Shown: positions 10,063 through 20,523, numbered from the stretch's first letter. The stretch is DNA of 46,235 nt from Chara braunii (GCA_003427395.1 BFEA01000025.1:3893684-3939918), one strand, 5' to 3'. The notes: generated from the sequence alone by a model not told the origin. Translations and numbers: made by a program.

Positions 10063-10121
10063 TCTAAAATGGGAACGATACGGAGAACATTAGTGTGGCC
10101 CCTGCACAAGGATGACACACA
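10063..10121 (+). ncRNA. U6 snRNA-derived fragment (pseudogene)
   Basis: About 59 nt resemble the central part of U6 snRNA: TCTAAAAT, GGGAACGATACGGAGAACAT, TAGTGTGGCCCCTGC, CAAGGATGACACACA. It starts after the U6 5' stem-loop and stops before the 3' end. The ACAGAGA box is altered to ACGGAGA, so it is not a functional U6 gene. A tRNA-like Pol III region follows within 11 bp, suggesting a chimeric retrotranscript or SINE head. Confidence 0.7.
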
Positions 10122-10131
10122 TAGTCCAGTT

Positions 10132-10207
10132 GATGTAGCTCAGTGGTTAGAGCACCGGTTGGAAATGGGCATTGCGGTACGAGGTTGTGGGTTCAAAACT
10201 CAATTGC
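10132..10207 (+). mobile_element. tRNA-like Pol III region (SINE head)
   Basis: Box A TAGCTCAGTGGTTAGAGCAC lies at 10136-10155 with an intact D-arm pairing (GCTC/GAGC), and box B GGTTCAAAACT at 10190-10200. The anticodon arm and acceptor stem do not pair properly, so I do not call a tRNA gene. It directly follows the U6-derived fragment. Confidence 0.55.
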
Positions 10208-10443
10208 AGCCTTGCGCATGGACACCGGCAGGGCGTTAGAATGACGCACGGCTGGACACACACGCCCTTGGGCTGACACACGGTAAGCTTATACAGACAC
10301 TGCCTGCGCACCACCCAAGGGGTTGTCCATGGTGTTGTATGTCGGGTCTTGAGACTGCATGGGTTGCTTGTGGCTGTTGCTCGTGGTTGTTCTGTTGATC
10401 TCCCCAGTCTGGCATATCACACACACGGGCCGTTTGCAATTGT

Positions 10444-10500
10444 TGCTCAAATGGTGGAGTCTTCAAGTCACATGTCATAGATCACGGGTTCGAGTCTGGC
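10444..10500 (+). mobile_element. Second tRNA-like region
   Basis: A good box B (GGTTCGAGTCT, 10488-10498) is preceded by a weak box A-like TTGCTCAAATGGTGGAG (10444-10460). The downstream body is rich in ACACATA motifs up to about 10720. This may be a SINE relic. Confidence 0.4.
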
Positions 10501-11244
10501 TTGGGACTTTGGGGGGGGGTTCTTGTCCAGCTCGGCCTGTCATCTCTTCAAAACGAACACATAGTTCCCTCTACATAGTACTGCGCATATCTGGCCTTCG
10601 GGCACACATATCTCGCTATACAGTTACACAGAGCACACATAGCCTTGGGGCAGACACAAAAACATGGCCCTATCGGCTCATACAAACATACATAGCTTCT
10701 GGTGACACACATATACACACAACTACGATACTGGGCTGGGGGGGGTCTATCAGGTATATGACGGGGTCTTCACATGCATGGCTTAGCTCTAGGGTAGGGT
10801 AGGGATATAAGTTGCTCCGGCTAGTCTGAGTTCCGCCTAGCCTTGAGTAAGCTAGGGGAAGGACGGTAGGATGTGTCACTGCTGGCCTGCCTTGCTTAGG
10901 TAATCCTGCTGGGTAGACTCTCTGAATTGGGCCTGTAGAAGATTGCATGAGCCTCGCGTCCGAAGTTCCCGTACGGCAAGGTTTGTCCGCTTCCGTTTCC
11001 ATTAGGTCTGGGAGGTTGGCCCAGCCCTGGTGCTTGTCACTGCTGTCTGGTCCAAGTTGCCCTCAATACTGGTAGGGTGATGGTCCTGAGTGCTGGTCAC
11101 ACTGAGGTAGGATAGTAGGGACAGGGGGTGCGCTGGGAGTATTAACGTGGGGATGGGTAGGGTAGGTGGCCTATCCTGTCAGGACAACCATTGGCTGCCG
11201 CTACCAGCAATCACCGCGGGTCTGGTCCTTGGCCTCTGCAACAC

Positions 11245-11925
11245 AATGACACACATAATCGACAAAGGGCTCATAAACTTATAAAAGGGAAAAAAAGCAG
11301 AGAAAAAAATAGAAATCTGTTAACTTCTTAGTTCCGAAGTGAGGAAGGTTTTCCAGAGAAAGGGCAAAAGAAAAGAAGACAACCGAGCGGCCGTTGTAAT
11401 GAGACAATTTCAATGATCTACAAATGGTTCGCAGAGGGGATGTATTGGTGGGGTGGGGAAACAGTCAAGGGGAGAATGGTAGCTGAATTGAGCACTGGGA
11501 CACGGTCGAGGGGTGGAATCCACCGAAATGCCAAACAAGGGGCAGGATGCTCAGGCCAGCTCTCTGACCACTACCACTACCATGGGGTGATACTATGTGT
11601 CGGCTGCAAATTGGGTGCATGAGTCATCAAGTGCAGTTGCCACTTTGTCATTGGCATGCAGCTGGCTCTCCGAAGCCCAACCTTTTGTGACATATGCCGA
11701 AACGAATGGCACCGATGGCTCATGCGGGAGAAAAGTCATCTGGTGGCAGGGTTTACCCAATTTTAGACCACAAAGCCACCACTACCTCGTGAAACGTCGT
11801 CCCGTGGCAACCCTTGCATACAGTAAGAAACAGTTTATGATTGATGGAGCCAAGAGACCAATTCTTGAAGACCATGCCTCCTGGTAATGGTAGTGTGGTG
11901 AGTTAAGGTTTGATGAGCCCTTTTC
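11245..11925. other. No gene seen
   Basis: No recognisable coding region, repeat or RNA gene. Reading frames up to about 96 codons exist on the plus strand, without domain similarity I can name. Confidence 0.5.
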
Positions 11926-12545
11926 TGGTGCTCCGGACATCCGGACCTGGACAGTCCGGTTTGGTGTATCAGTGTCCGGTTGTCCGAAAAAAAAAGAAAA
12001 AAAGAAAAACACAGGACACGTATACAGACACACACAGGTTTGTGGGACTGGTCATGCTAATAAATTAATTATTAATCATATTGTCCCTGAAGACACACAC
12101 AGCTCTGCTGTATCTAGACTGAAAGTTGCCCCCCAACACGGCAATGGCACTCCAGCGGGCAGGAACTTCGACGACAGCTCTGCTGGACGAGGTGTCTTCA
12201 GGGGCTGCTTCTCTTCGATTGGGGCTGTCACTCTTCGATCTTCGAAAATCGTGTCCTCCACATGTTTGAAAATCGGGTCCTCCCGCCGGCGGGACTGCTA
12301 CTGTGCTCCCGTGTTTTGAACTTTTCATACAGAGTGCCCTTTCAGGGCTGGTCCGGTTGGGGTACCAGTTCGCAAAAAACATCAGCAATGTTTTTCTGGG
12401 GTACCCCAGGCCCAGGACAATGGCCTGGGGACCCCAATTTTTTTTTTCCGAATTTTTTGAAATCAGGGTCCAACCGGACCCTCTGAACCAGACACCGGAC
12501 ACCGGACTGTCTGGATTGGGATCCGGACGTCCGTTTGGCAACCAT
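11926..12545. mobile_element. ~620-bp element with CGGAC-rich inverted ends
   Basis: The left end has ATCCGGACCTGGACAGTCCG and GTGTCCGGTTGTCCG. The right end has the inverse pattern (CACCGGACTGTCTGGATTGG, ATCCGGACGTCCG). The termini match imperfectly over about 50 bp and include subterminal CCGGAC repeats, as in En/Spm-like and other TIR elements. There is no transposase and no confident target-site duplication. Confidence 0.5.
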
Positions 12546-12961
12546 GCTTTTTTCGCTCCTGGCGAGGAGGTTCCTTGAATGGGAGTGATTCATCTCATTT
12601 GACACTGCAGGCTCCATGTGATCAGATGGGACTGTGCTTGTCGGCAAACAACGTGTGATGCATTTCATGACAGGGTACAACCTGTTGGCAGTCAGTTTCT
12701 CAACTCTTTCCAGAGAGAAGTATATGCTGGTAGTTTATTATAAGGAGCAAAAAGAGGATTCTCTTTTTGGGCAATCAGTGTAGATGCATGGCATCTTGCC
12801 ACTGGTGGATAGCATCTTAGGCTGATTAAATGTACATGTTGGGCTGCCCCCAGGTAATTCAAGATTATTATGGAAGTTATTGTAGATTATATGTCATGAT
12901 GATTGGTTATAGAGCTTCTGTTATGACAGGTTTGTTGAGAGTTTAAGCCTCTTGAAGTATC

Positions 12962-14235
12962 CTGAAGTTAAGGGTCTCTTTTCTTTCTTATCTTTTCTTT
13001 CTTTCTTTCTTTTCTTTTCTTATCTTTTTATTTTTTTATTTTTTTATTTTTTTTTATTTTTAAGAGAACAGCTCCTTTCTATTGGTGGGGAGCAGCACCT
13101 GCTGGAAACCGGGTCCAGCGTCCCATGATATGAAAGACTCAGAATGCTGACCTGTTTGAGCTCAATAACTCAGACACCATTGCCAGCATTGGCTACCCCA
13201 GGGAGCTGGGGGGTTAACTGAGCAGCGGATAATGATCGTAACCAGGAAGATGATTGTGTGTGTTAGTGGGGTCCTCCCCGGGGGGCTCCAGGGAGGAGCA
13301 CCGTGTGTAAGTATAGGTGAACAGGAAAGATTGAGCACTTCAGGACAGGATTTCCTGCCAGGGAAAGGGCATGGGGTGGGAAGGGGCCTGGGAAGTCCGA
13401 GGGAGGGCGTAGTGGGAACGAGAGCTCTACGTTTGTCCAGTCCTTGAAAACTAAGCAATAATCCCTCATTTTCTTCCAAGTCCCGCTGTCCATCTCCCAT
13501 CTCAACTCCATTCTACCCTGGCAATCCACCTTCTCTTTCCCCTCCCACGCAGTCTCTGCAAAATGCTGTAATCATTTTCCTGTTTGCTAACTTGTCTGCG
13601 ATTTTGTGTCCGACCATCTTCATGCGAGTTCTAACTGCACCTGCTGCTGAATCTGTTCTGCGATCTCTGCCCCCTCTATTCTCACCTTCTCCAGGGCCAG
13701 GGCACACCTCTGCCACCAAAGTGCCCATATCACCACCCTTCGTCCAAGTCTGTACATATTCTCCATGAAGGTCGTGGCTTCCGCTGCCATAGGACAATGC
13801 CCAGCCAATATGGCTCGCCATGACAAAGGCCAGGGGATATCAATCCCCATTTTCCGCCAGATGCGGTCCCACCACCTCCATGTGAACTGAGCAATTGAGC
13901 ATTGCATAAATATGTGCTCGGTGGTCTCCACATTCTTGTGGGAGGGGAAAAGGCTCAGGCACTGCTGGCACCATAACAGCAGCAGACCCCTTTGCTCCAG
14001 ATTAGTGCGGTCTGCCAACCAGTCGTTGGTCGGCAGACAGCGATGAGCTATCTGCCACTGCAGGGAGGTGATCTTTGCAGGCTTAGATTTTTGTTCCTTG
14101 AACCAACGAATCGGTGTCAGGAATGGTCCACGTTAAGGTGCTTAGCCCATGGATCATTAACCACGTCTCCCAAGTGCCGCTTGGGTCTAAGCATTCTATA
14201 AGCAGATTTAACTGGCAGCTGAAGTTAAGGGTCTC
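12962..14235 (-). mobile_element. 5'-truncated LINE with 17-bp target-site duplication
   Basis: CTGAAGTTAAGGGTCTC occurs at 12962-12978 and identically at 14219-14235, bounding a 1,240-bp insertion (12979-14218) on the minus strand. In transcription order the insert has a zf-RVT-type C-terminal coding remnant (about 14190-13400), a ~280-nt 3' UTR, stem-loop GCTGGA-CCCGGTT-TCCAGC (13119-13101), stem-loop GCTCC-CCACCAATAGAAA-GGAGC (13093-13071) and an A-rich tail (about 13064-12979). This order fixes the stem-loops as the 3' end of a LINE. The insertion looks like standard target-primed reverse transcription with loss of the 5' part. Confidence 0.85.
13513..14190 (-). pseudogene. LINE C-terminal zf-RVT domain remnant
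   Basis: Read on the minus strand, the clearest part has LQWQIAHRCLPTNDWLADR, then WCQQC, ETTEHIFMQC and FTWRWWDRIW. This matches the zf-RVT domain at the C-terminus of plant LINE reverse transcriptases, with a CxxC pair followed by HxxxxC. The endonuclease and RT domains are absent because of 5' truncation. A frameshift near 13.7 kb moves the tail (KMVGHKIADKLANRK) into another frame. It is not expected to be functional. Confidence 0.75.
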
Positions 14236-14359
14236 AACCCTATGATGATTTTGACCGAGAATTCAACCCGAGAATTCTTTTGTTGGGTGTGTCCCGAGCG
14301 GCAGTGGCAGGACCTGAGCAGCCACTTCCACCTGGCCTGACGCTCCGGCATTGCCAGGG

Positions 14360-14360
<1 letters not shown>

Positions 14361-14412
<52 letters not shown>

Positions 14413-14583
14413 GGCGCGCGCGCTCGGGGTGCTTTTTCGGAGCACATGGAAGAAATAGGCTTCTAGGTCTATAGAGTGCCATAATCCCAAACTCCACAAG
14501 ATCTTCACAGAACACCAGGAGCGCTACTGCCTAAAACACCCTACAAGCCCATTTCTTCCATGTGCTCCGAAAAAGCACCCCGC

Positions 14584-14616
<33 letters not shown>
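14361..14616. repeat. Microsatellite-capped palindrome
   Basis: A CA repeat (about 14361-14411) and the following CGGGGTGCTTTTTCGGAGCA / CATGGAAGAAATAGGC block reappear inverted at 14541-14586 and lead into a TG repeat (14587-14616). The arms match over about 55 non-repetitive bases plus the dinucleotide runs, around a ~70-bp centre. This would form a large hairpin. Confidence 0.8.
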
Positions 14617-14660
<44 letters not shown>

Positions 14661-14779
14661 NNNNNNNNNNNNNNNNNNNNNNNNNNNNNNNNNNNNNNNN
14701 NNNNNNNNNNNNNNNNNNNNNNNNNNNNNNNNNNNNNNNNNNNNNNNNNNNNNNNNNNNNNNNNNNNNNNNNNNNNNNN

Positions 14780-14856
<77 letters not shown>
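14617..14856. repeat. GA microsatellite containing an assembly gap
   Basis: A GA repeat surrounds 119 unknown bases (14661-14779), so the true length is unknown. Reading frames across it (Arg-Glu or Ser-Leu repeats with X) are artefacts. Confidence 0.95.
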
Positions 14857-14859
<3 letters not shown>

Positions 14860-15340
14860 GGTAAAATACGAACAGAGCTGAACAGCTGGAAGAGCAGATT
14901 TTGCAAACATTCTGCAATGTTAAAAGGGAATGCTGGAAACAAAAAGAGATTATACAAACAGCCCGCTTAGGTTTGAGAATGCAGACCCTAGCCTTGTCAG
15001 GAGGAACCTGGATGTGCAGATCCTCAAGTGTATGATCTGCATCTTGATATGCCGGTGCCGAAGTGCAGTTTGATTGGGTAAGACTTCGTTATTCCCAACA
15101 ACCCCCACCCCAACAAAAAAAAGAGATGTGGACGTCATGTAGAGTGAAAAGTTGCAAACCAGTGTCCCAAGGACAAGTGTCAGACATAGAGAGGACGAAG
15201 AGAAGACTTGTGTCTTGTGTGACAATCAGAAATAAGAAAGAACTTTACTATATTTATGTAATAACTTTGCAGACATGTAGACTTTTGTCTGCTTTTTCTA
15301 GCTGGGTGATAAGAGCATCGTCTTAAGCGGGTCCCTTTGT
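14857..15340. other. No gene seen
   Basis: Unique-looking sequence without a supportable gene. A CCCACCCC/A-rich patch lies near 15100. Confidence 0.5.
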
Positions 15341-15462
15341 TGAGGGCACCATCTATTGCTACTGGGAGCTGCACCAACTGGAAACTGGGTCCAGCATCCC
15401 ATTATGTTACGCGAGTTTTTGTAAACAGATCTGTTCATACTGGAAACCAGGTCCAGTGCCCC
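15340..15462 (-). mobile_element. Two retroelement stem-loops in tandem
   Basis: On the minus strand, hairpin ACTGGA-CCTGGTT-TCCAGT (15439-15457) precedes CTGGA-CCCAGTT-TCCAG (15378-15394), which is followed by GCTCCC and a CAATAGA loop. The first has A-U closing where most copies have G-C, another pair-preserving change. No A tail is evident, so these are decayed copies or internal repeats of the 3'-end family. Confidence 0.5.
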
Positions 15463-15825
15463 GTGGTGATGTCCTGTATCCAGGAACAGTAGATGTCCGG
15501 TCTGTGTACTCACTGCACTCAGACAGGCAGGATGCTTCTGGCAGCCCATCTGTTTCTGTTTTTCCGTCCTTAACCTGTCTTGCTAACCCTGTCCCTCTGC
15601 TGACAGACCATTGTCTGCTTAGTTGTAACTTCTAAGGATAGCAAGTCTGCTGGGTAGGAGGTGCATTCTACACGAGCTATTTGAAACTTAATCATTGAAA
15701 ATCATGTTTTTAGTAGATTATCCCTTCCAGTAGTTTGCGCCCATCAAGTATGGATTTCATTTTTGCCTCGGTGTTGGAGGCCTGTGATCATTGCAGCTGT
15801 CAGGTGATACAGCCTTGTCATGCAG

Positions 15826-16200
15826 CACCCTAGCTCAGTTGGCAAGGCACACAAGTGGCATTCAGGAGGTCTTGGGTTCAATCCCCATTGGCCTCACGTA
15901 CTGTCCTGGCAAGCTTGGTGCACACCACTTAGAGATAGGCCGTTGGTCCCCTGAGCGGCATGGAGCAGAGACTGCCGATGTTCGTAGGGGGAGGAGACTG
16001 GAGGGGAAGCACAGTGACTGGCCCATTGAAGCAGCGCGGTCCTGATGCGACCGGCTGACCCCGAGTTGGTATCACCCACCTGCTGTAGCAGGTATCGCAC
16101 CACCTGCTGGTGGGTGCAGCTCCCGAATGTTCCCTTGTTGGAGGCTTGAACACGGATGTGACTGCTACAGGGTTCCCTGTAATTCTAATATGACAATGAA
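15826..16200 (+). mobile_element. tRNA-derived SINE
   Basis: Box A TAGCTCAGTTGGCAAGGC is at about 15833-15850. Box B GGGTTCAATCCCC at about 15875-15887 has a pairing T-arm. The body runs to a GCTACAGGGTTCCCTGTAA-like tail near 16170-16195, shared with segments at 8.4-8.5 kb. No target-site duplication was found. Confidence 0.6.
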
Positions 16201-16369
16201 AAAGGCCTGACAGGCCGTCCTGTCCAAGTTTGACACGTAATTGAATTGGTTGGGCTTAAAAGAATTAGCGTGTTTTTTTTTTTAAGTTACAATTAGCTTT
16301 TTTTTAAACAAGTGTAGGTCGTCAGTGCGGAAGCATGTGAAGACACACCAGAGTAGTCTCTTCCTCGGC

Positions 16370-16640
16370 GCCTCCTCCCGCCGCTCCCTCTCCTGCCCCC
16401 CCGCTGCTCCTCACCCTGTTAACTTCCCTTGTCCTCCCGATCTTCATGCTGCCCGTCCTCCTTCCGGTCTTCTTCCTTTCGTCCTGCTCCTCGACCTCCT
16501 GATCCCGTTCTTGAACAGTTCTTCATCCCTTCTTCCACTACCCTCCCCCATGTTCCGCTCTTCCTCCTCCTCCTGCTGGTTGCCATTCCCTCTCCTGCTT
16601 CCCACTCTACTCCTCCCCCTGTTCACTCTCCTCGTCCACC
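16370..16640. repeat. Pyrimidine-rich low-complexity tract
   Basis: The plus strand is dominated by C and T (CCTCCT and similar). Open frames of up to 193 codons cross it in several phases because stop codons are rare in such sequence. I do not call a gene. Confidence 0.7.
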
Positions 16641-16660
16641 GAAGGCTCATTCTCAGGAGC

Positions 16661-17050
16661 ATGGTCTCGCGGTGTATCTTCCCATCTTCCAGCAGAAAGT
16701 TCATTCTCAGGAGTGTGGTCACCCTTCTTCGTTCACCTCCTCACGCTTGTCATGTTCCCCCTTGTCCTTGCACTCGTGCTTGTGGTTCATTGTCCTCCCC
16801 TCCACTACTCTCCTGCAGGCACAGATGGCAAAAAATACGGCAATGTATCTTTTCATGTTGTAGCGCAGGATTCAGTCTCACTTTGCACATCTGGCGAGTA
16901 GTGTAGTGTGGCCCGTAAGTTTGTGCGTGTAGAAAGTAGTGGTTTCATTGGGCGTCGGTGCACTGCTTTCCTCATGTACATAAGACAAAGAATATGGCAG
17001 TGTATCTTTCCGTGTTCTACCTGAAGATTCATTCTCATTTTGCACATTTG
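16661..17050. repeat. Three degenerate ~55-bp repeats
   Basis: GGC(A/G)(A/G)TGTATCTTTC(A/C)...GATTCATTCTCA(C/T)TTTGCACAT(C/T)TGG-type blocks occur at about 16838-16893 and 16993-17050. A more divergent one lies at 16668-16716 (GTGTATCTTCCC...AGTTCATTCTCAGGA). Confidence 0.55.
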
Positions 17051-17713
17051 GATGGTGGTGCAGCGAGGCCCATTTTCATTTCCCTCACAGAACATCCGGT
17101 GTCGATAATCGATCACAGCATTAAGCAGCCAAGTTCCACGTATATGAGCATATGCATCAGCAGCAAACAGCACCATTCAACCAAGCAAGTATACCATTCA
17201 ACAAGACAGACAGACGATGAAAGGGGAAATGGAAGGGAAGAAGAAGAAGTAGGAAGGAGGAGGAAAGGATAGTATGCAAGGATATAGTTCTCCCGAACGC
17301 GACTGTAATGAAAAAACATGAAGTACAATGGCGGTGTGGACCCGACGTTTTGGCTGCCCGCCTGACAGCCCGAACATCCGGGCCTGACGACAAAAAAAAT
17401 GAAAACAAAAAAAACAAAAAACAAAACGAATGAATCTGCCGATCTGCAGCAGGCAGAAAGGGAAGACGGGCAGATTCGACCTCGAGTTCTCCAACGGGTG
17501 CGACATGCGAAGCCATAAAACAAACACTAAAAAAAAGAAAAAAAAGAAAATGGCAACACAGACCTGCTCCGCCTATGTACTTGTGTTTGAGCATGAGGAG
17601 TCGGAGCTTCACACTGTTCAGGGGGAGTTTCAAATGTAGTCTTGTCACGCAGGTTTTGGAAAAATGCCATGCCGGGCATGGCAGAGATATCTCACCCGTG
17701 GCCCAGGCACGAG

Positions 17714-17945
17714 GGGCCAAGGGAGTCCTGAATCTGGCCAGGTTCAGGCAGTACCCTTGGCCCTCTTCACTTGCTGTGGGGGAAATTTCAGCCTTCGAAC
17801 TATCAGATCAAATGGATGAAATCTATCATGCGGCAAGTGATGAGGGTTTACAAGGCCCTGGCCTTCACTTGCCAAGCGAAAATTTCAGCCGTTCGATCTA
17901 TCAAATTCTTCCTTCGGCAAGTGAAGGGCCAGGACCTACACACTA
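17714..17945. repeat. Hairpin-forming repeats
   Basis: GGGCCAAGGG (17714) pairs with CCCTTGGCCC (to 17763), with an inner GTCCTGAA/TTCAGG match. Downstream, CTTCACTTGC...AAATTTCAGCC occurs twice in direct orientation, and GGCAAGTGAAGGGCC inverts it near 17912. These are probably nested MITE remains. Confidence 0.5.
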
Positions 17946-18162
17946 GGTGGCCTCTGATGGAACGCTCGTGAGATCGGCCAACGGAGTGAATGTGAAGATC
18001 GGCTGGCAACTAGACTGCAATGACGAGTTTCTATTGCAAAACGGAACTAGAAAGGCCCCGCCCGTCATATTTATTTCTTTTTTTCCTTGACATCTTCCGG
18101 GGACTCTCAAGATGCTCCCCGTTGTTGCCACACATGTAAGGGCCCTTGTCTCATGGTGCACA

Positions 18163-18321
18163 TTAACCACCTGTACTTGGACCAGCTATCGGCCGAGGGA
18201 AAAAAAATAGAGTAGAAATGTTTCTAGTCGGATGAATTTGGGCGCTCCTGTAGTGACCCGTAGGTTTCCTGAAATCGTGGCTTGTATATGGGCACGAATT
18301 TAGGAAGTACTGGTGGTTTAA
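18163..18321. mobile_element. TTAA-flanked MITE, copy c
   Basis: TTAA + CCACCTGTACTTGG at the left and GGAAGTACTGGTGGT + TTAA at the right enclose 159 bp. The right end matches the family consensus closely; the left has diverged. Non-coding. Confidence 0.6.
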
Positions 18322-20187
18322 CAGCCCCCAAGTAATACCAAAGGAGTTTGATGGCTCTGAAAGGAAGCCAAGGTTCGATAACGATGTCAGAAAAATTGGA
18401 TGTTACTCAAGGTTCCCGTCGGAGTGGTATCTTGGATTTTGGAAGCGACGATAAAGTAAGAAGCACACAGACAAGGACTGGAGAAAAGTGGACAGTAATT
18501 ATAATCCTGGATCTCACAAAAAAATTAAAAAAAATCCTATGGAGACAAGTTTTGAGGAATCAGGATGCAGTCTGTGGGGTTTGCTTTAAAACTTTCTTCA
18601 GCACTGTCAGCAGATCCCCCCTTGGTTTCCTTCTTTCCCTGTTTCTGCCCCGCTTTTACCTGGGCATGACCGCCCTTCCCCCTTGTCCCTCTTACACCTT
18701 CCCTTTGGTGGAAATGCTGCCTCACCGGTGGCTGCCTCACAGGTGGAAATGCTGCCTTCTGGTGTCACGGAGTTGTCCTACAGTGCAAATGATACCTCAG
18801 GCAGTGAGGTTTTCGTTCAGTCAGGACTTGTTGCACCCCTGTTCCGCCTGCAGGGTTAAACAACCGCTGCGCCCACACCTATTTGTCCACCTCTGGAGTC
18901 CGCCACTCGGGCCAGTTTTCGAAGTTGGCAGAGATGTGTTGTGGACATTGCAATCAAACTGTGGAGGTCAGCAACCCCAATGTTTTCTTTTCATGGATGG
19001 GGCAGCAGTCCTCTGTGCTGCCGCTGGACTGTTCTATGCTCCACTGCATTACTATGCTGGTGTGATGTTGAGGAGAGCTTCCGGGTAGTGGTGGTTCAAC
19101 TGTGTACACAGCACACAAAGTCAACTTCGGTGGAGACGCTTGTGCTGTTGTGTTTTCTGGAGACCCCTGTTGTATAGTGTGTTTTTGTTTTTCGGTGTGA
19201 TCTTTGCGCTGCCATTTTCCTTTTTCTAGCTCCTGCACTCCCTCACCTTCCCCTGCAATACACACACACTGAGGTTTGTGCCGTCCTCTGCCCAAGTGAG
19301 AAGTGAAGGCTGTGAACTTGTCGCCGTCTGTTTGTGAATCGTTTTGTAGCTCTGCGCGTGTTCTACTGTCACAGGGATGAAAAAAGGGGTTGGTTGCCAG
19401 CGGTGTTGATATACCCTTTTTATGAAGGGCCTACTCACTTCATGACTTTTTGTGTCAAGCTTGGCCGTAATTAGGGCCAGGTGCTTGCTACAAAGCTGTG
19501 TCAGCATGCTATAATGGGGAATTTTATCTGGCTGTTAGGCTTGATCAGACATCTCACAGTTTTGTTGTTTCCTCTGCATGCTCTTATTGTTGAGGACAAA
19601 CAAGTCTAAAAGAAAGGAAAAGAAGGCACAAGTCAAAAAGAAAGAAAAAGAAGGTACAGGTTAAAAAGAAAGAAAAAGAAGATTCCCTTAGCGTGTAGGT
19701 TCAAGGGCATGCTCTTGATGTTTGGTGCTCACTGGAAACAACAATGAAGCACTCGAGGACTGTCACATCCAAATGCATCCATATGAGTCTGTCAGATGGA
19801 TCTGTGATAGTGATAGTAATAGCATAGCATATCATACTTTTCGCAACAATGTCAGCAAACCTGACGGCATGTGGATTTGAAGATGTACTAGGGGATGGAA
19901 AGGATAGCAATACGAGTAAAAGTAGGATCTTCATGGGAAGTCTGTGGCGACTGATTTCCTTTTTTGGTGTTCATGGATGGTTCTGGTGAGTTCTCCCTAT
20001 GCTTAGTGCTTTGTTGTAGAGAAAAGAAGCGATGCTGTTTGTGCCTGTTTCTCAATTGGGGACTCTGGTTCCACTGCATTATTCTGACGATTTCTCCAAC
20101 GGAAAATCATCAGGGCTCCTAAATCCGGCATTAATTTTGCCCCGAACAACCCTTGGTGAAATGGGGAAAACCGTTTGTGAATGGATG
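18322..20187. other. No supportable gene; short tandem repeats
   Basis: A 246-codon open frame on the plus strand (18348-19088) shows no domain I recognise, no clear splice context and several small internal repeats (CACCGGTGGCTGCC / CACAGGTGGAAATGC), so I leave it uncalled. At 19606-19685 a ~34-bp unit with AAAAAGAAAGAAAAAGAAG repeats about 2.5 times. Confidence 0.45.
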
Positions 20188-20290
20188 AGCGTGCCCAGCA
20201 ACGTTTTTTTTTTTTTTTTCCCCATGCTAATCTTCTCTGTATTCGCTCAGATTTTAGCGGATGTCCTGAAGGACAGCGTGCCCAAGAACT
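20188..20290 (-). pseudogene. U6 snRNA retropseudogene with poly(A) and TSD
   Basis: On the minus strand, 20274-20221 reads as the first ~54 nt of U6 (GTCCTTCAGGACATCCGCTA, AAAATC, AATACAGAGAAGATTAGCAT) and then switches to about 17 A (20219-20204). The whole is flanked by imperfect direct repeats (20188-20203 and 20275-20290) sharing AGCGTGCCCA and then AAC, 13 of 16 positions. The 5' stem-loop and ACAGAGA box remain but the 3' half is missing. U6 is not polyadenylated, so the tail most likely comes from template switching onto a LINE poly(A) end during target-primed reverse transcription. Confidence 0.75.
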
Positions 20291-20523
20291 TTATTCCTGT
20301 TCCCTCTCGTAAACGGGCCACACCTTGTACTCTTCCACCAAGTTCCCCCCTCCCCCCCTAGTGGGCGGAGATGCAACCATTGGGCGAACTGGTGCGTTGA
20401 AGATGCCCATCCCCGCAGCATGGCGCATGTTCAGTAAGGGTCGCTAGATTCCTGGGCTGTGAACCCTCACAAAGTGTCACAGGAGGTGTGGGATATGCCG
20501 TTTTCCTGTTTTTCGCTCTCCTC

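Larger units (their letters stand above)
9452..11244. mobile_element. 1.8-kb structure with ~147-bp inverted termini
   Basis: The left arm (9452-9597) and right arm (11098-11244) are inverted copies, both with GACCAGACCC, GATTGCTGGTAGCGGCAGCC, TTGTCCTGACAGGATAG and CCTGTCCCTACTATCCTACC. They match at roughly nine positions in ten by eye. The interior holds a 147-bp tandem pair, a U6-like fragment and tRNA-like boxes, but no transposase. A clear flanking duplication was not found, so it may be a foldback transposon or two inverted insertions. Confidence 0.6.

Noticed and set aside
10132-10207. A tRNA gene
   Set aside because: D-arm and box A/B are present, but the anticodon arm and acceptor stem do not pair; a SINE head fits better.
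14524-14970. Open frames with Ser-Leu or Arg-Glu repeats
   Set aside because: They cross a GA microsatellite and 119 unknown bases.
16325-16906. 193-codon open frame on the plus strand
   Set aside because: It runs through a pyrimidine-rich tract where stops are rare; overlapping frames are also open and no domain is visible.
18348-19088. 246-codon open frame
   Set aside because: Long for chance, but there is no known domain, internal small repeats, no splice or promoter context, and no supporting neighbour.
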